DNA of 64,000 nucleotides from Ricinus communis (GCF_019578655.1 NC_063265.1:18958285-19022284), one strand, 5' to 3'. Positions 25,532 to 39,745 are shown, counted from the stretch's first letter. The notes: generated by a model not told the origin, from the sequence alone. Program-made: numbers and translations.

Positions 25532-28500
25532 TCACTGCAGTTTGATGCGATCGAGACTCTCAGACACTGTTCTCATCCTCGGACGAAACTCTGGGTCTAA
25601 CTCGGTGCAATTCAGTGCAATATGAAATACTGCAACAACCTGTTTCTTTGCATGAACTTCACTCAACAATGCTGGGTCTATAATCTCAGATAAAGGCCGT
25701 TCTTCTCGGAATACCTTCCTCACAAGACTTTCTAGTCCCTTCCCATCATTTTCTGATCCAGCATCAGGTAGCCGACCAGTTAAAAGTTCCATCAGTATGA
25801 TCCCAAAAGAGTACACATCACATTTCTGACTGAACTTGTTGCTGAACCCTCGAGCTTCCGGTGCCAAGTAGAAATTACAGGGAGCTGATATTTTTGAGCC
25901 CATTGTTGGGTTTACAGTGGTTTGGTTTAAATACTGCTTTTTGGATGCTGAAGTTGAGAATTTAGAGGTACCAGACACCAGACGAGTTAGTCCAAAACTT
26001 GAGATGTAAGGCTGGAGTTCATCATCAAGAAGGATTTTTGTTGATTTTAAGTTGCCATGAACATATTTTCGAGGGCTGCATTCATGTACGTACATTAAAC
26101 CCCTTGCAGTTCCTTGAGCAACTTGCAGTCTTGCCGCCCATGATAATGGTGGTAAAGTATTTGAAGGTCCTCCTGCAATGATTATAACGTCAAAGAATTA
26201 GAAACAGTATAGTTATATTGCTATCTGACATGGAGCGAAACAAGCTACCAACAAGAGTTCCAAGTGGAAACTACAATTTCTCTTTCTTTCTCAAAAAAGT
26301 ATATAGCAAAATTTTCAGATTTTGTCTCAATAATATGTAAATTGTATTCTGCCCAGTGGTCCATTGTTGGATCAACATCAAGAAAAACCCAATTCTTGAC
26401 ATTTACTTCTGAGGGGTCTATATAAAAATTTTAGGCGGTGTCCTCATATTAGGACCACAATGGTTAGTATGAGAGTAATCATTCTTGTCTTTAGTGAAAC
26501 TATTATGAGACAAATACAATAAATCTCTAAGGGTGCAAACAAAAAGGGAAGATGCCACAGATGTATCAGAACTTATTAAGACAACTCACATTCAAAATGG
26601 CTAAACAGTTTTCTAAAGTTACAAAATCACATGAAAAAAACTGATAAACAACAGCTAGCAGCGACTAGACCAGGTTAAGGTTAGTTCTCTTTATATTTCT
26701 GCAAGAACCATGTCAAAGGTAAAACCAAGAGCATATGATTGAACATATGTGGTTAAGATCGAAAATCCAAATGTATTAAATTGAATATCACCTGATCAAA
26801 AGCCACAACATCTTGGCTTATAGCTAATGTAATGAGAGAGAGAGAGGGCAGGTAATAACTAACACCTGACCCATGTAATCAAAAAAAAAATTCTGCATGA
26901 TCCCACCACCTCTTTATTCTTACAAGTATGAGTTAGAGAAGCATTGAGAATTCATCTCAAAAACAGAAAGCTATTTGTTCTTATACAAAGCTGTCCTGTC
27001 CTAGGAAATAATCATGTGCATGACTTAGCTTGTAAATATCCAAGTTTTAATAATAATTTCATGTGCGTGATTTTCCAACTTAAAATTTTCTCTTTTCCAG
27101 TTCATTGTGTAGCCTATCCTTTACAAGAGCTCCCCAACTTTTTTTTTTTTTCCAAAGGAAAAAAACTTGAATTTTTGCCTAAATATGGATATCTATATTT
27201 ATTACTGGGATAAAGCTATAAATTTACTCAAATACACCTAAGGCTAGATTAAACATGTGCATATTCAAATTGAGATATCTATATTAATTAAAAATAACAT
27301 GTAGAATGTTGTAATAAAATTATGAGAGGGAATATTACCATGCAACGCGCTGTACAAGCTCCCATTGCGTATGTAATCAGACACCAGCAACTTCTCATCA
27401 TGAGCATAATAATAAGCTCTCAACTGAACGATATTAGGATGGTGGACTCTCCCGATAGCCTCCACCTCTGACTCAAACTCCTTAAACTTCCATGTGGCAT
27501 CACCCTCATTCAATCTCCTCACAGCAACAACGGTAGGCACAACAGTACCGGATCCTCTCCCTCCCACTACAACCTTATACACTATCCCATTCCTACTTTT
27601 CCCCACCACGTAAGCTGATGCCCTCAACAAATCTTCTAATTCCAAATTAAACCCTTCGTCAATCACCACGAATTTACCCTTTTGCCCCTCCTCGCTAATA
27701 TCACTGCTGGCATGATTTCCTCCTGTACTCTCCTCTTTTCCCATTTTGTCCTTCTCACCTGAACCGCCCCATTTTTTCCGAAGCAACCACGCCGATAACG
27801 AAACAGCACCGATCACCACAAAAACGCCCGAAATCAAAGGAACTGCCACCGACCCGTTTTTTTCCCTCTGTTTTTCCTCAATTTGAGGTAGTAAACCAAA
27901 GTTAGGATTCCTGGGGTTTTCAGGATTTTCTGTGTTCTCGCTGCTTGTGATATTAGTAGCTTCTGGGCATAGAGTTTGCAATGGAAACCCACATAAACTA
28001 GGGTTCCCAGAAAATGCAGTAGGCCCTTGGTTAACCAGTGATCCCACAAGAGGCACTTTGCCACTAAGATTATTATGTCTCAAATCTAAACTCACAAAAA
28101 CCGGAAAATCCCCGTACGATACCGGAATCTCTCCGGTAAATTGATTATAAGACAAATTTAGCGTTCCGGAGAGACTTCTAAGCTCAGTAAGAACATCAGG
28201 TAAAGAGCCATTGAGGAAATTTGAAGATAAATCCAAGTGGGTTAGCTCTTGCAACGATTTGATTTGTGTTGGGACTGGCCCAGAGAGAGAGTTATGAGAC
28301 AAATCAAGAGAGCGAAGAGAGGTAGCATTGAAGAGATGAGAAGGGATAGGTTCAGAGAAGTTATTGTGAGAGAGAGTGAGGCGAGTTAACGAGTCGAGAA
28401 GACCGAGTTCAGATGGGAGATAACCGGTGAAACTTTTATTTGGAAGAATTAAAGAAGTGACTCGGTGATTAATACAAGTGATCCCATGCCAATGACATGG

Positions 28501-28662
28501 GGTTTGGTCAGAATCAGACCAGGAATCAAGAACTCGAGTTGGGTCAGTTGTGATCGCTGCTTTGAGTGCCAAAAGAGCTAAGCCATCTCTTGTAAGAGAG
28601 AAGGAAAGCGGAGCAAAGAAAAAAATGAGAAATGGAGTGATCTGAAGTGAGTGTAGCTGCAT
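25532..28662 (-). CDS. LRR receptor-like pseudokinase, At1g67510-like (LRR-RLK subfamily III)
   Basis: The exons are 28662-27339 and 26172-25532, joined inside a glycine codon (G|GA), giving 654 aa. The intron is 1,166 bp. The order is: signal peptide (about 1-22), LRR N-cap with CHWHGITC (56-63), about five leucine-rich repeats (64-210), C-cap with SLCGFPLQTLC (222-232), a transmembrane helix (about 271-295), then a kinase-like domain (about 343-652). The protein runs in parallel with Arabidopsis At1g67510 through its whole length, including GKFVVIDEGFNLELEDLLRA. Key kinase residues are altered: the ATP-binding lysine is R382 (VAVR), HRD is HGN (480-482), and DFG is SFG (500-502). It is therefore expected to signal as a pseudokinase or scaffold at the plasma membrane. 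Its ligand and partners are unknown. Confidence 0.95.
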
Positions 28663-29080
28663 TTGTGAATGAGAATGAGTCAGTGTTAGATCATTTGCAA
28701 CGAGAAGTTGCAGAAAAGAGAGAATTGAATTGAGTAGGAGAAGAGAAGAAGAGAAAGTGGTAATTTCGGATTTGAAAGTTTGAAGCTAGTTTTTGGGGGA
28801 TATCATCGAGGTTGGCGACTAACAGTGGGTTTTGGGTTGTGTGTCTCTGCAAATTTGAATTCTTATGACTCTTCTAATTTATGTCAAATATATGCTTTGT
28901 TAGGTTCCAAAAATATTAATTATTTATTGAAAAACAATGCCAAAAGAAATGGAGGATATGATTTCACTTATATACCTGCCATTCATTTAATTACTATTTA
29001 TTTTTTATTAGTTATAATAAAAATCGGAAGCTATAAAATAATAAATAATATAAATTTAAAATTTTCTATATTTAGATATA

Positions 29081-29117
<37 letters not shown>

Positions 29118-32100
29118 TAAATGATAAAATATGTGTTAATTATTTAATAAAAAATAATTTAAAATATTTATATATAGTTGTCATATTTTTATTAGTTATG
29201 TTATATTTTATAAATTTAAATAAAAAATTTAGAAATTATTTATTGAATTAAAAATTAAAATATAACCAAATCAACAAAAGAATTATCTATAATAGGGTAA
29301 AAATGGTCATCTTTATTTTTATACAATAAATTTTTAGTTTGTTTTACTCATGTGTTGTAACAATTTAACTATTGGAGGCGATTATCTTTTAGCTATTCGA
29401 CAAAAGGATTTTGTGCCCTTTTTCTAATCAATAGGTTATAAGTTAAGGGAACAAACAAGAAATTTTTTCTTAATAAAATTTCAAATTTTTAATTTATTTC
29501 TTGCATATTTTATAGTGCATTTTACTTAACAATTATTTTGTGATAGTTATCAACTATTAATTGTTATAACCATTATTATTAATAATTTTATATTTGACTT
29601 GCATGAACTACTTGAAAATCATGAATAAAGGATTAAATGTGGGACTAAATACTTTAAGCATAGCCCACATTTTAAAACTTTAGGTTATAAAATTTGAAAT
29701 CCATGAGTTTTCTTTCAAGAACTCTATTTGCAAAATTTTATAGAGTAATTGATGAGATTTTGAGAATAATATTCCTAAACTTTGAAATCAAATTATTAAG
29801 CTATTGACGCCTGAAACCATAATATTTTAAAAGTTTGAATATGAACTAAAACGGACCCCATATAAACCGTAGAAGTGAGGCAAGACAATCATTAGTAATT
29901 ATCTTAAAAGTGAAAAAAAAAAAAGAATTGGGAAAAATATAGTAATTAATTATTATTCTAATTGTTCTTACAACTTTGGATAAGAAGTTAAATGAGAGAC
30001 CATGATTCATGAAAAAGTAAATAATAATAATTGTCCAAACAAGGCAAGTGGTTGAAATCAAAATGAGTAATGGCATGTGATAGGTGCGTGTACTATGATT
30101 TCAGAAATAAATAAACGATGATCATACTCTTTTCCATTTTCTTTTCTATCTGAGGCAATCTGGTGTTACTATAAAAATTAAAAATCAGTAACTAAACTAT
30201 TTTTAAAAAAAATAATTAAATTAACTTTTTTTATAGAAATACTCAAGTTAAATATATTAATTATTAATAAGAATAAAATTAAAAAATTAAAATATACTAT
30301 TTATTTTATGAGATTTAATTTAATATATGATTCAATTCATATATTTTTTTATTACACTAAAATAACTCATATATTTTAAAGTAAATATTTAAAGTGTTCA
30401 CATTTTATAGGACATTAAATTAAACATCTAAAAATATAGCACAGGTGTTAAATTCTATTCATTTTATTTGTCATTATACAAACAATACTATTATCATTTT
30501 TAATTAGCTTAATTTTATACGTTTGAAAAGCCATAAATAATATTATTCCACAAAAGATTGTTTTATACCTTTCAAAAAAAGCTTTTCTTTTACAATTTAT
30601 TCTTTTTGGGATTTTTATAATTTGTGTGACACTGCTTGAAAGCACAGAAGGTCATAATTACTAAAAAACCCCTGGTTAAACTGAAATACACGAATTGGGT
30701 CTTTTATTTTTGAAAATTCATAAATGCACCCACATATATTTTCATTCTGTTAACTAAGAAATCCTTCCACTTTGATTTAATTGAATATTCTATTGGTCAA
30801 CAAGTGCAAATCGAATACATGTATCCCTCTTAAAAGTAATAAAAGAATTCTTCCTACCATCTTTCTTACTTGTCCTTGATTTTTTTTTGAAAAAAAATAA
30901 TAAAAATATAAAATTACTCTATTATCAATTTTGCCTTGCCTTTTTTAGGTTTTCCTGCACATCACTGGTGGCATCGATTAATAAATTAGAAAACATTCAG
31001 AGGGTATAGTTGTCATTTGACATTAAATCAAAAGCTGAGTCTAAAAGAAGGGCCTTTGAGTTGAGAGACTCAAAAAGTATAAGGGTGAGTTAAAAGAGGA
31101 TTTAAAAGAAGGGGGACCGCAATCGTAATAATTTAACCCAAAAAAAGAATAATAAAGTAGAGAGAGGATGAAAGAAGTGGTAGGGAGGGGCATTGTAAAT
31201 GTGGTGTTAAACAACTTTATACATATCTTTTGTTGTCAGAATTCATATCATTAAAACAAAAGACATGCTTTGTGAATTTGCTTTTTCAGTTTCCACTTAA
31301 CACAAAGGCCACTTTGGTCAATTTTGCAACTATTTGTTAAAGGATTCAAACAACACCCAGAGTATAACAGACTTCAGAAAAGTATCAATTTGTATCCCCC
31401 AATCATTTCCACTGATTACAGAATGGCTTAATTAAAAATCTATTTAAGTACCTATGGGATATTGCTACGGCTTTACATAATTAAATCCAGATTAATCCGT
31501 ATATCATATTGAAAGAATTAAATTTAAACAGATGGAATTATTTAGTCTACAAATAATAAAAATAAAAAATATATATTTAAAAGAGTTAATAAATTAATAA
31601 GTAATGCCCGATATGTGTAAATACAGCTGAACACATTTGTTTTCTCTTCGTATATTTGTACAAGTAATTTAATTATTCATAAATTTAAATAATTAACTTT
31701 TCATCTAAGATATAATTTTATTCAACATGTTATAGCGGACCGATCCGCATAACCGAGTCAATAACGTGTTTGCATTCCAATTTAATGATCCAATTAGTTA
31801 AATAGTCATATTCAAAATAATTATTTTTATATTATACATGTATATCAATAGAACTCCGTTAAACATCAGTGCCAATTCTAGATATAGCTGAATTGATATT
31901 ATAATTATTATCACAACTATGAATTTAGAATTAATTAATAAAAGAAAGGTAATTTATTGCAAATTTAAATCTCGTTTAGAAATTGTAAATTGAGAATGGT
32001 TTGTCTTTGATAAAAAGAAATGTAATGGTTTTTTATTTTATTTTTTCACCTTGCTAATGCTATCCAATATAGTATTGCAAATTTAATTTTGAAGTTGCAT

Positions 32101-33034
32101 AGAAGTACTACAACATCTTCTTAATTTTAATTCTTTTTAAATTTGCTGACAAGTAAAAGGAAACAATGGCTCTTTCTCGCCTTACTAATTAATACACATA
32201 TAATAATTGGACTAGTTTTGAATTTGCAGACAGGGGTTGATAAAAAGACGGGCCAAACTTCATTAATCTAAAAAATAATTAAAATCAAACTAAAGAAGTA
32301 GTTAATTAAATTAGTTAGTTAGTTCAATTTTAATTTCCTTTTAAAGTACATCGATTATTAGTTAAAAAAACATTATAAGATTCTTTTGTTGGCTGATTCT
32401 TTTTTTTTTTTTTACTTTTTATTTGTACCATATATTATTTTAATTTTTTCATCAGTTAACTGACAGGTTTTTATTAATTTTTTAAATTCTTTTCAGCCCA
32501 AATTTATTTATTTTTCAATCAACTGAAAAAGCAGTAGTTAACCAACTAATTTTTTAATTAACTACACTAATAGTATTCATTTGTATTAACTACACTAATA
32601 GTGGTCATCTGTAGTAAATGCTACATTTACCATAAAAATTATTAGAGTTACGACATTGTTTTATGTAAATAACGTTCTATATATGAAGAAAATTGTGCCC
32701 TTAATACTATATATTATAGAAATAAATAATACCCTTTAATTTCATTTTTGGTTCGAGAATTTTATAAACCAAATTCAACCAGTCAGTAATTTTGGACACA
32801 TCAGCATATTAGATAAGTAATGAAAATTTTCTAACAACGTTTAAATTCATTGTTAAAAGGATTTAAAAAAAAATATTTTTGCTTAAGAGCCAAGCTTGAC
32901 TAAGACTGGCGGCTGTCTTGTTAATTATGTTTGGCATTTATTTTGAAATCTAACAAATAAATAAAATATTTAATTTATAATGTTTATGAATTGTTGATAC
33001 AATTACTCTTCTGGCATTTAAACAAGAATAATGA
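28663..33034. other. Intergenic: upstream of the LRR gene, downstream of the OTU gene
   Basis: No gene was recognised in 4.4 kb. The first 120 bases are purine-rich leader sequence of the LRR gene. A TA microsatellite lies at about 29080-29105. A 28-base tandem pair is listed separately. The open frames at 28780-29106, 29846-30076 and 30448-30645 have A+T-driven composition and no protein features. A patch at 31730-31780 (GCGGACCGATCCGCATAACCG) may be a transposon fragment. Confidence 0.5.
32558..32613 (+). repeat. 28-bp tandem duplication
   Basis: Two adjacent units both start TTAACTACACTAATAGT and end GTA (32558-32585 and 32586-32613). They differ at three positions. Confidence 0.85.
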
Positions 33035-34938
33035 TTATAGTTTTGGTTTGCCACCTTTCCTTCCAGGAATCTGTAGAGCATCATAATGGCCAAAACCATG
33101 ATAGAGAACTCTGATTGGATTGTCCTTTCCATATTCCTCACCGTATTCAGCAATAGATATAAGGCCCCTAGCATTCTGGTCATACATGTACACAGTGATT
33201 GGCATCCTGCATTTAGCAGTATCATCACTTCAATCAGTAGAAATATAACGCCCTTACTGCATTTTCTATGCCCCGAAAGAAGGAAAAAAAAAAAATCAAA
33301 TTTTGAACCCATGTAATATTTTTCTAGAAATATCCAGGAAACATGGTGAGAGAGAGGCAGAGAGATAGAGAGAGTTACTTTAGAACATGAGAAGCCATGA
33401 ATAGCTCAGGCTCACCCCCCCATACATGTGGCTTCCTCATCTGCGCTACGTATGTGTCAAAATCACCTTCGATAAACCTGCTAGAGGATACTTAAGTCAC
33501 CAAAACCAAATACAGATGAAGTTCTTCTCTACATTTTATTTGTTGGTTATGTTGTGTGAATCATATTATCTTGGTTCATGCTGTCAACATCATTAGTGCT
33601 CAAATAAGGCGCACATAATGATTTAAAAAACGCGATGAAATAGGACAAGAATGCAACTAAAATTTCTTACCATTCTGTCTCTTGCCTCCTCCTGATAAAC
33701 TCATCAGCAACCTGACAAATTTAACAAAACCAACAGAAATCAGAGGCCATTCTGATGTAAACCATAATGTAAACCACCAGACCCTGCATTGCACGTTTGT
33801 GAAAATGAATAGTTAACCACTTGTAATAACAATTAGGCTAATCTTGATCCATATACAGTCATCATTTTCAGTTCTCAAAAATTCTACCCAAAAGAAACAT
33901 TCTGTAAAAGGGGTGGGAAAATGATAGAGAGAGACCAAGACAAATAAACAAAACCACTAATACATGGGGAGGAAAAAAAGAAAAGGAAACTCAGAAAAAG
34001 GCCATGGATGGCAATCTTGCAAATGGCAGTGGCAAAATAAAGTACCAAGATATAAACCAAATTTCAGACTCAATATGAGAAAAGCATGAGAAAGATACTC
34101 TAGCCCGCAAGTCATCTGCCAATTCTCTCTGAAGACTTTCACTCGGAGCTGGCTTTCCAGTCCGTAAACTGGCGCCATGAGCAACAGAGCGGAACAAACA
34201 CCTCCCATCTCCAGGTATTCCTGCAAAGGATGGAGGCTGACATGTGAAAACACTAGTAACAATCTCTCAAGGTCAGAAACAAGTAATAGACAAAATGTAT
34301 CATTAACTAAATTTCTAGTCTGGAAAACAGTGATGCTTACCAGTAATGGAATAGTCAGTGTACACCCTTTTCCCATGTGAGAATTTAACATATGATAGAT
34401 CAGAATTATCCTCCTCATCCTTCTCCCTCGCAGCTGCTTCAGCACGTGTTGGCTCAGAACTTGAATAACAAACTAAGAGACCACAAATTAAGCCAGTTGA
34501 GGCACATTCTTGCGCCCAAGATATAGATCCCACATTATCCTTTATTTTGGAGAGCATTCCTCGTTTTGACAGCGAAAACCTCATGTTCAGATTCTGATAT
34601 GCCAGTGAAAGATTGAAGTGCTTCTTCAAAGGACCTCTAGTGTTAAATAAACCTTTGACAGTAATTGATTGCCAACTGCCACTTTGCTTGGCAGAACCAG
34701 ATCCAGAAAAGTTTTTGTTCGATGTTTGAAAGGTACCAACAGATGGACTAGAGAATGTCTTTGAGATAGACAATCGAGCATAACTTTTGCTCAAATGTGC
34801 ACGGCATGAACAGAAACAACATGAAGTCGATTGTCCATTGGAGACCATATTGAAAATAGTGCTTCCCATATGTTGAGCACACCCACTCAGGTAGACAACT
34901 TTTCTCGCATATGTGCTGATAGGAGAGCAAACTATCAT
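33035..34938 (-). CDS. OTU-domain cysteine protease (deubiquitinase), At3g57810-like
   Basis: Five coding exons were assigned: 34938-34341, 34220-34099, 33711-33671, 33477-33379 and 33206-33035. All introns are GT-AG, and the product is 343 aa. OTU proteases cut ubiquitin from proteins. The catalytic aspartate and cysteine lie in PGDGRCLFRS (D204, C207), and the catalytic histidine is H327 in GFGHYDAL. Between them are the family blocks ADEFIRRRQETEWFIEGDFD and KPHVWGGEPELFMASHVLKM. The first 200 residues carry no known domain. They are basic and Ser/Cys-rich with a short hydrophobic segment (about 146-160), so an organelle-targeting or membrane-anchored N-terminus is possible but unproven. 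The start at 34938 was chosen because a good acceptor (CTGCCTCAG) ends at 34951, just before it. The longer in-frame reading to 34998 would run through that intron end. Confidence 0.93.
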
Positions 34939-37350
34939 GCTGGCATTAGCCTGAGGCAGAAGCACGAAGTGAACCATTTTAATTGACCACTTAATCATAG
35001 CTAATATTTAGACAATGATGTAGAGGTCTAATCATATGAGGAACTTGTAAGACAAACATTTGCTCAAGAAAGGATCAAAATGCACAAACCTTCATGCTTA
35101 GAGAATAGTCTTGGTTTCTATGGAGATATAGTGAAGTGGCTCTTAAGCAATGCACATTACAAATTTAACCTTCCATGTTTACATTCTTTTATGTTCATAA
35201 GAATAATCATCCTTCCTATGGAAACATATAATGGAAGTGTAATGCAGCCACACACTCAAAATTTTCTATTCATATTCCTTTAAGTAATAAATGAGAAAAT
35301 TACTAGGTCATTCATACTTCTGGAACTGCTTCAGGAAATTGTCAGTGTAAAAGAATCTGATTATAAGGTTTGCATTCATATTTCCACTTCTCAAAGCAAA
35401 CCAATTCTGTTATCTTGTTCCATAAACAGAACTTCAATATATATATATTTTTTTTGTAGGATAATCTTGTATCTGAGTCTAATTAGTTTAGGTGGAAATG
35501 AGATGTAACCTTGAGCACACTTTCCAAATTACCAATACGGTATGTTGAACATCTAAAAAAGGAAACTGGAAAGGAGATTTGGAAAACATCCATTTTCATA
35601 ATAGGTCAAAATTCTAGCGAGTTTAGTCCTAGAAGTACATGAATCTGGCATTTTAGGCTGGAACAATCCTCAATACGGTGCCTTTGGAACTCGCATGCAA
35701 TTTTCTACAGATTGCATGGTACTCTCAACTCTCATTTGTTGAAGGCTTAATCTAAACCCAAACAACACAAGTGCAAATGTGAAGTCCCCCAAAAACTAAC
35801 AAGATCTCACAAGAAGAACCTTAAAATAGCATGTAAATCATGTTGCCCTGATATTCACCCTTGAACAGTTAACATAATTTATATTGCAAAGAAGGATACT
35901 GCGCAGGAATTAAACTCAATGCATAAGGTAATCAATCAAACATCAAGTTGCAAAACTCATGATCATAAAATCATTATTTCTCTAATCACACTTTCTCATA
36001 GTCACCTCATTTTAGACAAACAATTTTGACATTATACCAACCTGGTTATAAATCTGCCCAACCCCAAGCAGGGATCCCCCTAAGTTTATTTTGAAACTTT
36101 ATAGTTGTTTGTAAGTGATAAAAGCTACTGGATTCGCCTAACAACTGAGAGGTCTGGACTTCACATTCCCTTAGCCCTCTGTTATATCACACCTGAAAAA
36201 GGACTCAGCAAGCATTTATTAATACTCTTGTTTAGTGGCATAGAACTATACTAGCATTCCATAAACTGAAAATTCCAATGCGTTTTTTTAGCAATGCATA
36301 CTAAACATGCTATAATACACCTATTATCCTATAATAATCATAATCTTACAGAAAGTCAACTCTGCAGCCTACAATTAATAATTTAAGCAAACTTATACGA
36401 GTAATTACCATTCTAAATCACCATTAGCATTACTTGATTCAGTAAGTTCATCGTTTTCTTTTTCCGGGTAATGCATGCTAAACATAGTGTAATTATAACG
36501 AAGGATCCTAAAATACTTCATACATAATCTAAAACATTAAGCCTAGCATGCTCTCACATCATCAATATTTTATCACTTCTATCCATATGATTTTGAATGG
36601 TATTGACCAATGCTTTCTGAAAATTCATGAATTCATCAGAAACATAGACTTCACAATTACGTTTTATCATTGCCATCACCATGAAGTAACTCTCCTAACT
36701 CGAATTCAAATCCTTGACAAAAAGCATACTATCATTTAAGATTTGAAATCTTCTTATATTTACAAGACTAACAAACAAGAATCAATGATAACTGATATTA
36801 GAAAATGAACAATAATGCCCTATAAAAGCCTTATCACTTCAATCAATATATCAGAGACAAAACCACCAAATCACTAACTGACTTTAAATGTATCATATAT
36901 ATTACAAGTTTTTTGCTCAATTTACAAAGCCTTTGATAACAATCAAAAATTTTGGCCAACAATATAAATACGAACTTTAATGCTGACCACACTGCAAAGA
37001 AAAGGAATCGACCAAGCATGAATGCAATGTAAGTGTCTCAAAATTCAATTAGCATCTAAAAGCTTCATAATTTAACTACAAAGTTTACATAATTGAAGAA
37101 ATATAAGGAATAGAAATAAAGAAAAGAAACCTCCAGAATTGACAAAAAAAACACAACAAAAGCAGCAGCAGCAAAGAAAAACCTTTCTACTGATTTGGGT
37201 TTTGGAAATGTCAAGTCATAATAAAAAGAATAAAAAAAAGAACAACAAAAAGAAACCCAGAAAGACAAACAGGAATAAAGAACCAAAAGAATGTTATGTA
37301 TAGATTCTAGAAAAAAAAAAAAAAGGAGAGTTCCTAAGCAAAGAATTATA

Positions 37351-37500
37351 CCTGCTTTTGGACCTCAATAGGATAAAAGATAATTATATCATTGAAGCAA
37401 CGGATAACAAGTTCGGTATTTATGATTTTTGGTTTAGATTGTTAAATAAGCATGCGCCATTTCTTGATCTGGGTCACTGAACTAGCAGCTCGCATTGCGG
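37351..37500 (-). other. Probable 5' leader exon of the OTU gene (right edge approximate)
   Basis: On the minus strand a consensus donor (CCAAAAGCAG|GTATAATTC) occurs at 37350/37351. It is preceded by more balanced sequence, a contrast with the A+T-rich DNA to its left. Together with the acceptor at 34951 this would make a leader intron of about 2.4 kb (34951-37350), which is common in this kind of gene. The transcription start cannot be placed exactly. RNA data would be needed to confirm it. Confidence 0.4.
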
Positions 37501-39357
37501 TGTCACGCCTACAAACAAACGCTACCTTATACAAGATTTCGAATAGCAAGTAACCGTTTACTCTCTCTCTGGATAACATAATTAACGACAGCGACACACC
37601 GTGTGAAATAAATGTATATGTAAATTTTTACTAGTTTGGCCCAATAGTTGAAACAGTCCAAGTTTATAGGATTTTTGAAAATTTTGATTAATTCCTGAAA
37701 TTTTGATGAAAACAGCTAAAATTGTAAAATATTAGACGATAATTTTATTTTATCCTTAAATTTTGTCGGCATATAATGTGGCAGTCTAGCAAAAAAAATC
37801 GTTCAGTAGACATATTCATGAACTTGGGTATCAGCTCTATTCGTTTAAGCCCGCTCAAATTTTTTTGGATTTGGATACCTCCTTTTTATGTTAAGCCCAA
37901 ACTCATAAAAGTTTATTTATTAGACGGATTTTGAAATGTATTTCTTTAAGGCTCTTCCAATAAACTTGACCCAACTCGAAAATTATAAGAAAAATATTAT
38001 ATATTTTGTATGACGAGACGACTAGGCTAAAATTTTAGGCCTATATAGCCGAGCCGGGCTTGAATCTAGATTTAGAAACTTTACATCCGACCAAGCCCGA
38101 TTTAGCCTGAAATTTGAACAGATCTAACAATAAGTGAAGGCAGTATGATATTGAAGTAAGGATAGCACTGTAGAATATGTGGATGCATGAATAAATGAAA
38201 TTGCATATTAAACTAGAGTAAAAAATAACTGAAGCATACACTAAAGTTAGAACTAATTAGATAAAACACCTTTTAGTAGTTTAGCTTAAAAATTATGAGA
38301 ATTTAAAATTTAAATGTGTTTAGTTTAAAAAAATTTGAGAATGCCCGACTTTAGAAAGTTTTCAAATTGGAGGATGAAATAAACTATAGGACTATCGGGG
38401 TTAAAATAAAAAATATCTCATATAATTCAATTATAGATATTACAAATTATATTAAAACATAGCTCTTTTCAATAAGTTGAGGATGAATAAGACAAAAGTT
38501 TGTAGGCATGTGATAGTCTGATCTAAATAAGCGAGTAAATACTAGAGTACATAATATGAACATTAGTCGTCATAATTTTAAAATCGTTAATAGTAAAGTA
38601 GATTATCTTTCTTTAGGAATAAAATATTGTTGTTTTATAAACTTATACTTCATTAATATAAGGATCATCATTAACTATGGCTATTTAAAGTCCATGTTTC
38701 GGCACTTCTATTTCTATTAACATCCATTTCAGTTATCTGGCAGTTCATGACAAGTAAAAGCACCTTAATATTATTGTAAAAAAAGATAAAATAAAATTAG
38801 AATCAAGACACCAGACAAAGCACGTTTTTCTTAACAAATTCTTCATCTTTTTTCTCAACCTACTCATATTGTATATCTAATTACTTTTAACCTCGTTTTA
38901 TAAATTTTCTTAACAAAAGTAGAAGTTTTGGTCTAAATTTCTTCTTCTTTTTTTTTTCTTTGGAAGATAAAAGATTGGATTAATATTATTCTAACTAAGC
39001 AATAATTTTTGTTCTAAAATATCATATTACATTATTTTTATTAAAATAACTTTTATCTTAAAAGATGAAAATTCTTACTTAGCCTTGGTGCATGTTCTCA
39101 CTTATAAGTCAAATTGATAGCTGATTGACTCGTATTTATTAGTTTTAAATGATGAAGTATGGGTCAATCATTCAATACTAAAATGTTAAATACTCATACA
39201 TATGTGTCATTTTTTATTAATTATTTTACATATACTAAACCTATATAAAAAATTTCCTCCTAAAATATAGTATTTAAAAAAAATAGGAAATTGTATTAAT
39301 ATTATATTTTAACATTAATTTAATTAATAAGTAATTTTAATTCCATATATATATATG
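37501..39357. other. OTU gene upstream region and diverged transposon-like sequence
   Basis: No gene was recognised. The section at about 37790-38130 contains AAGCCCGCTCAAATT, GAGCCGGGCTTGAATCTAG and CCAAGCCCGATTTAGCCTG. This is the GCCCGA-rich wording common in short non-autonomous plant DNA transposons, so a degraded element is likely. The rest is A+T-rich. Confidence 0.4.
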
Positions 39358-39745
39358 AAAGCAAGGTTTTCAACTTGCTTTCTCTCTCTTATAAATTTGT
39401 TTATATTTTGATGAATTTAATCTTATTATTAAGAAAATTTAAATAAATAAATTAGATAACTCTTTATTAACCATTATATAGCTCTTCATTAATCATCATT
39501 TAATAGTATATTTTAATTCATTTATTATTAAATACTCCAATAATTATAGAAAAATAAGTTATATTATTGAACTTTTATGATTCCTCTTTTGAAATTCTTT
39601 CTTTACTTTAAAGAAGACGAATCCGCGACAGAGAAGATAATGGGATTAATGCTAAGCTAAGGAGTCCCCTACTAATCGAAAGAGGGGATTCAAAAGTGTC
39701 TATTCTATATTCCAAGGTGCGAAGGATGAATAAAGTTTTTCTTTT

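Noticed and set aside
34939..34998. Twenty-residue N-terminal extension of the OTU protein
   Set aside because: The extension reads through a pyrimidine-rich acceptor (CTTCTGCCTCAG) and is more likely intron sequence.
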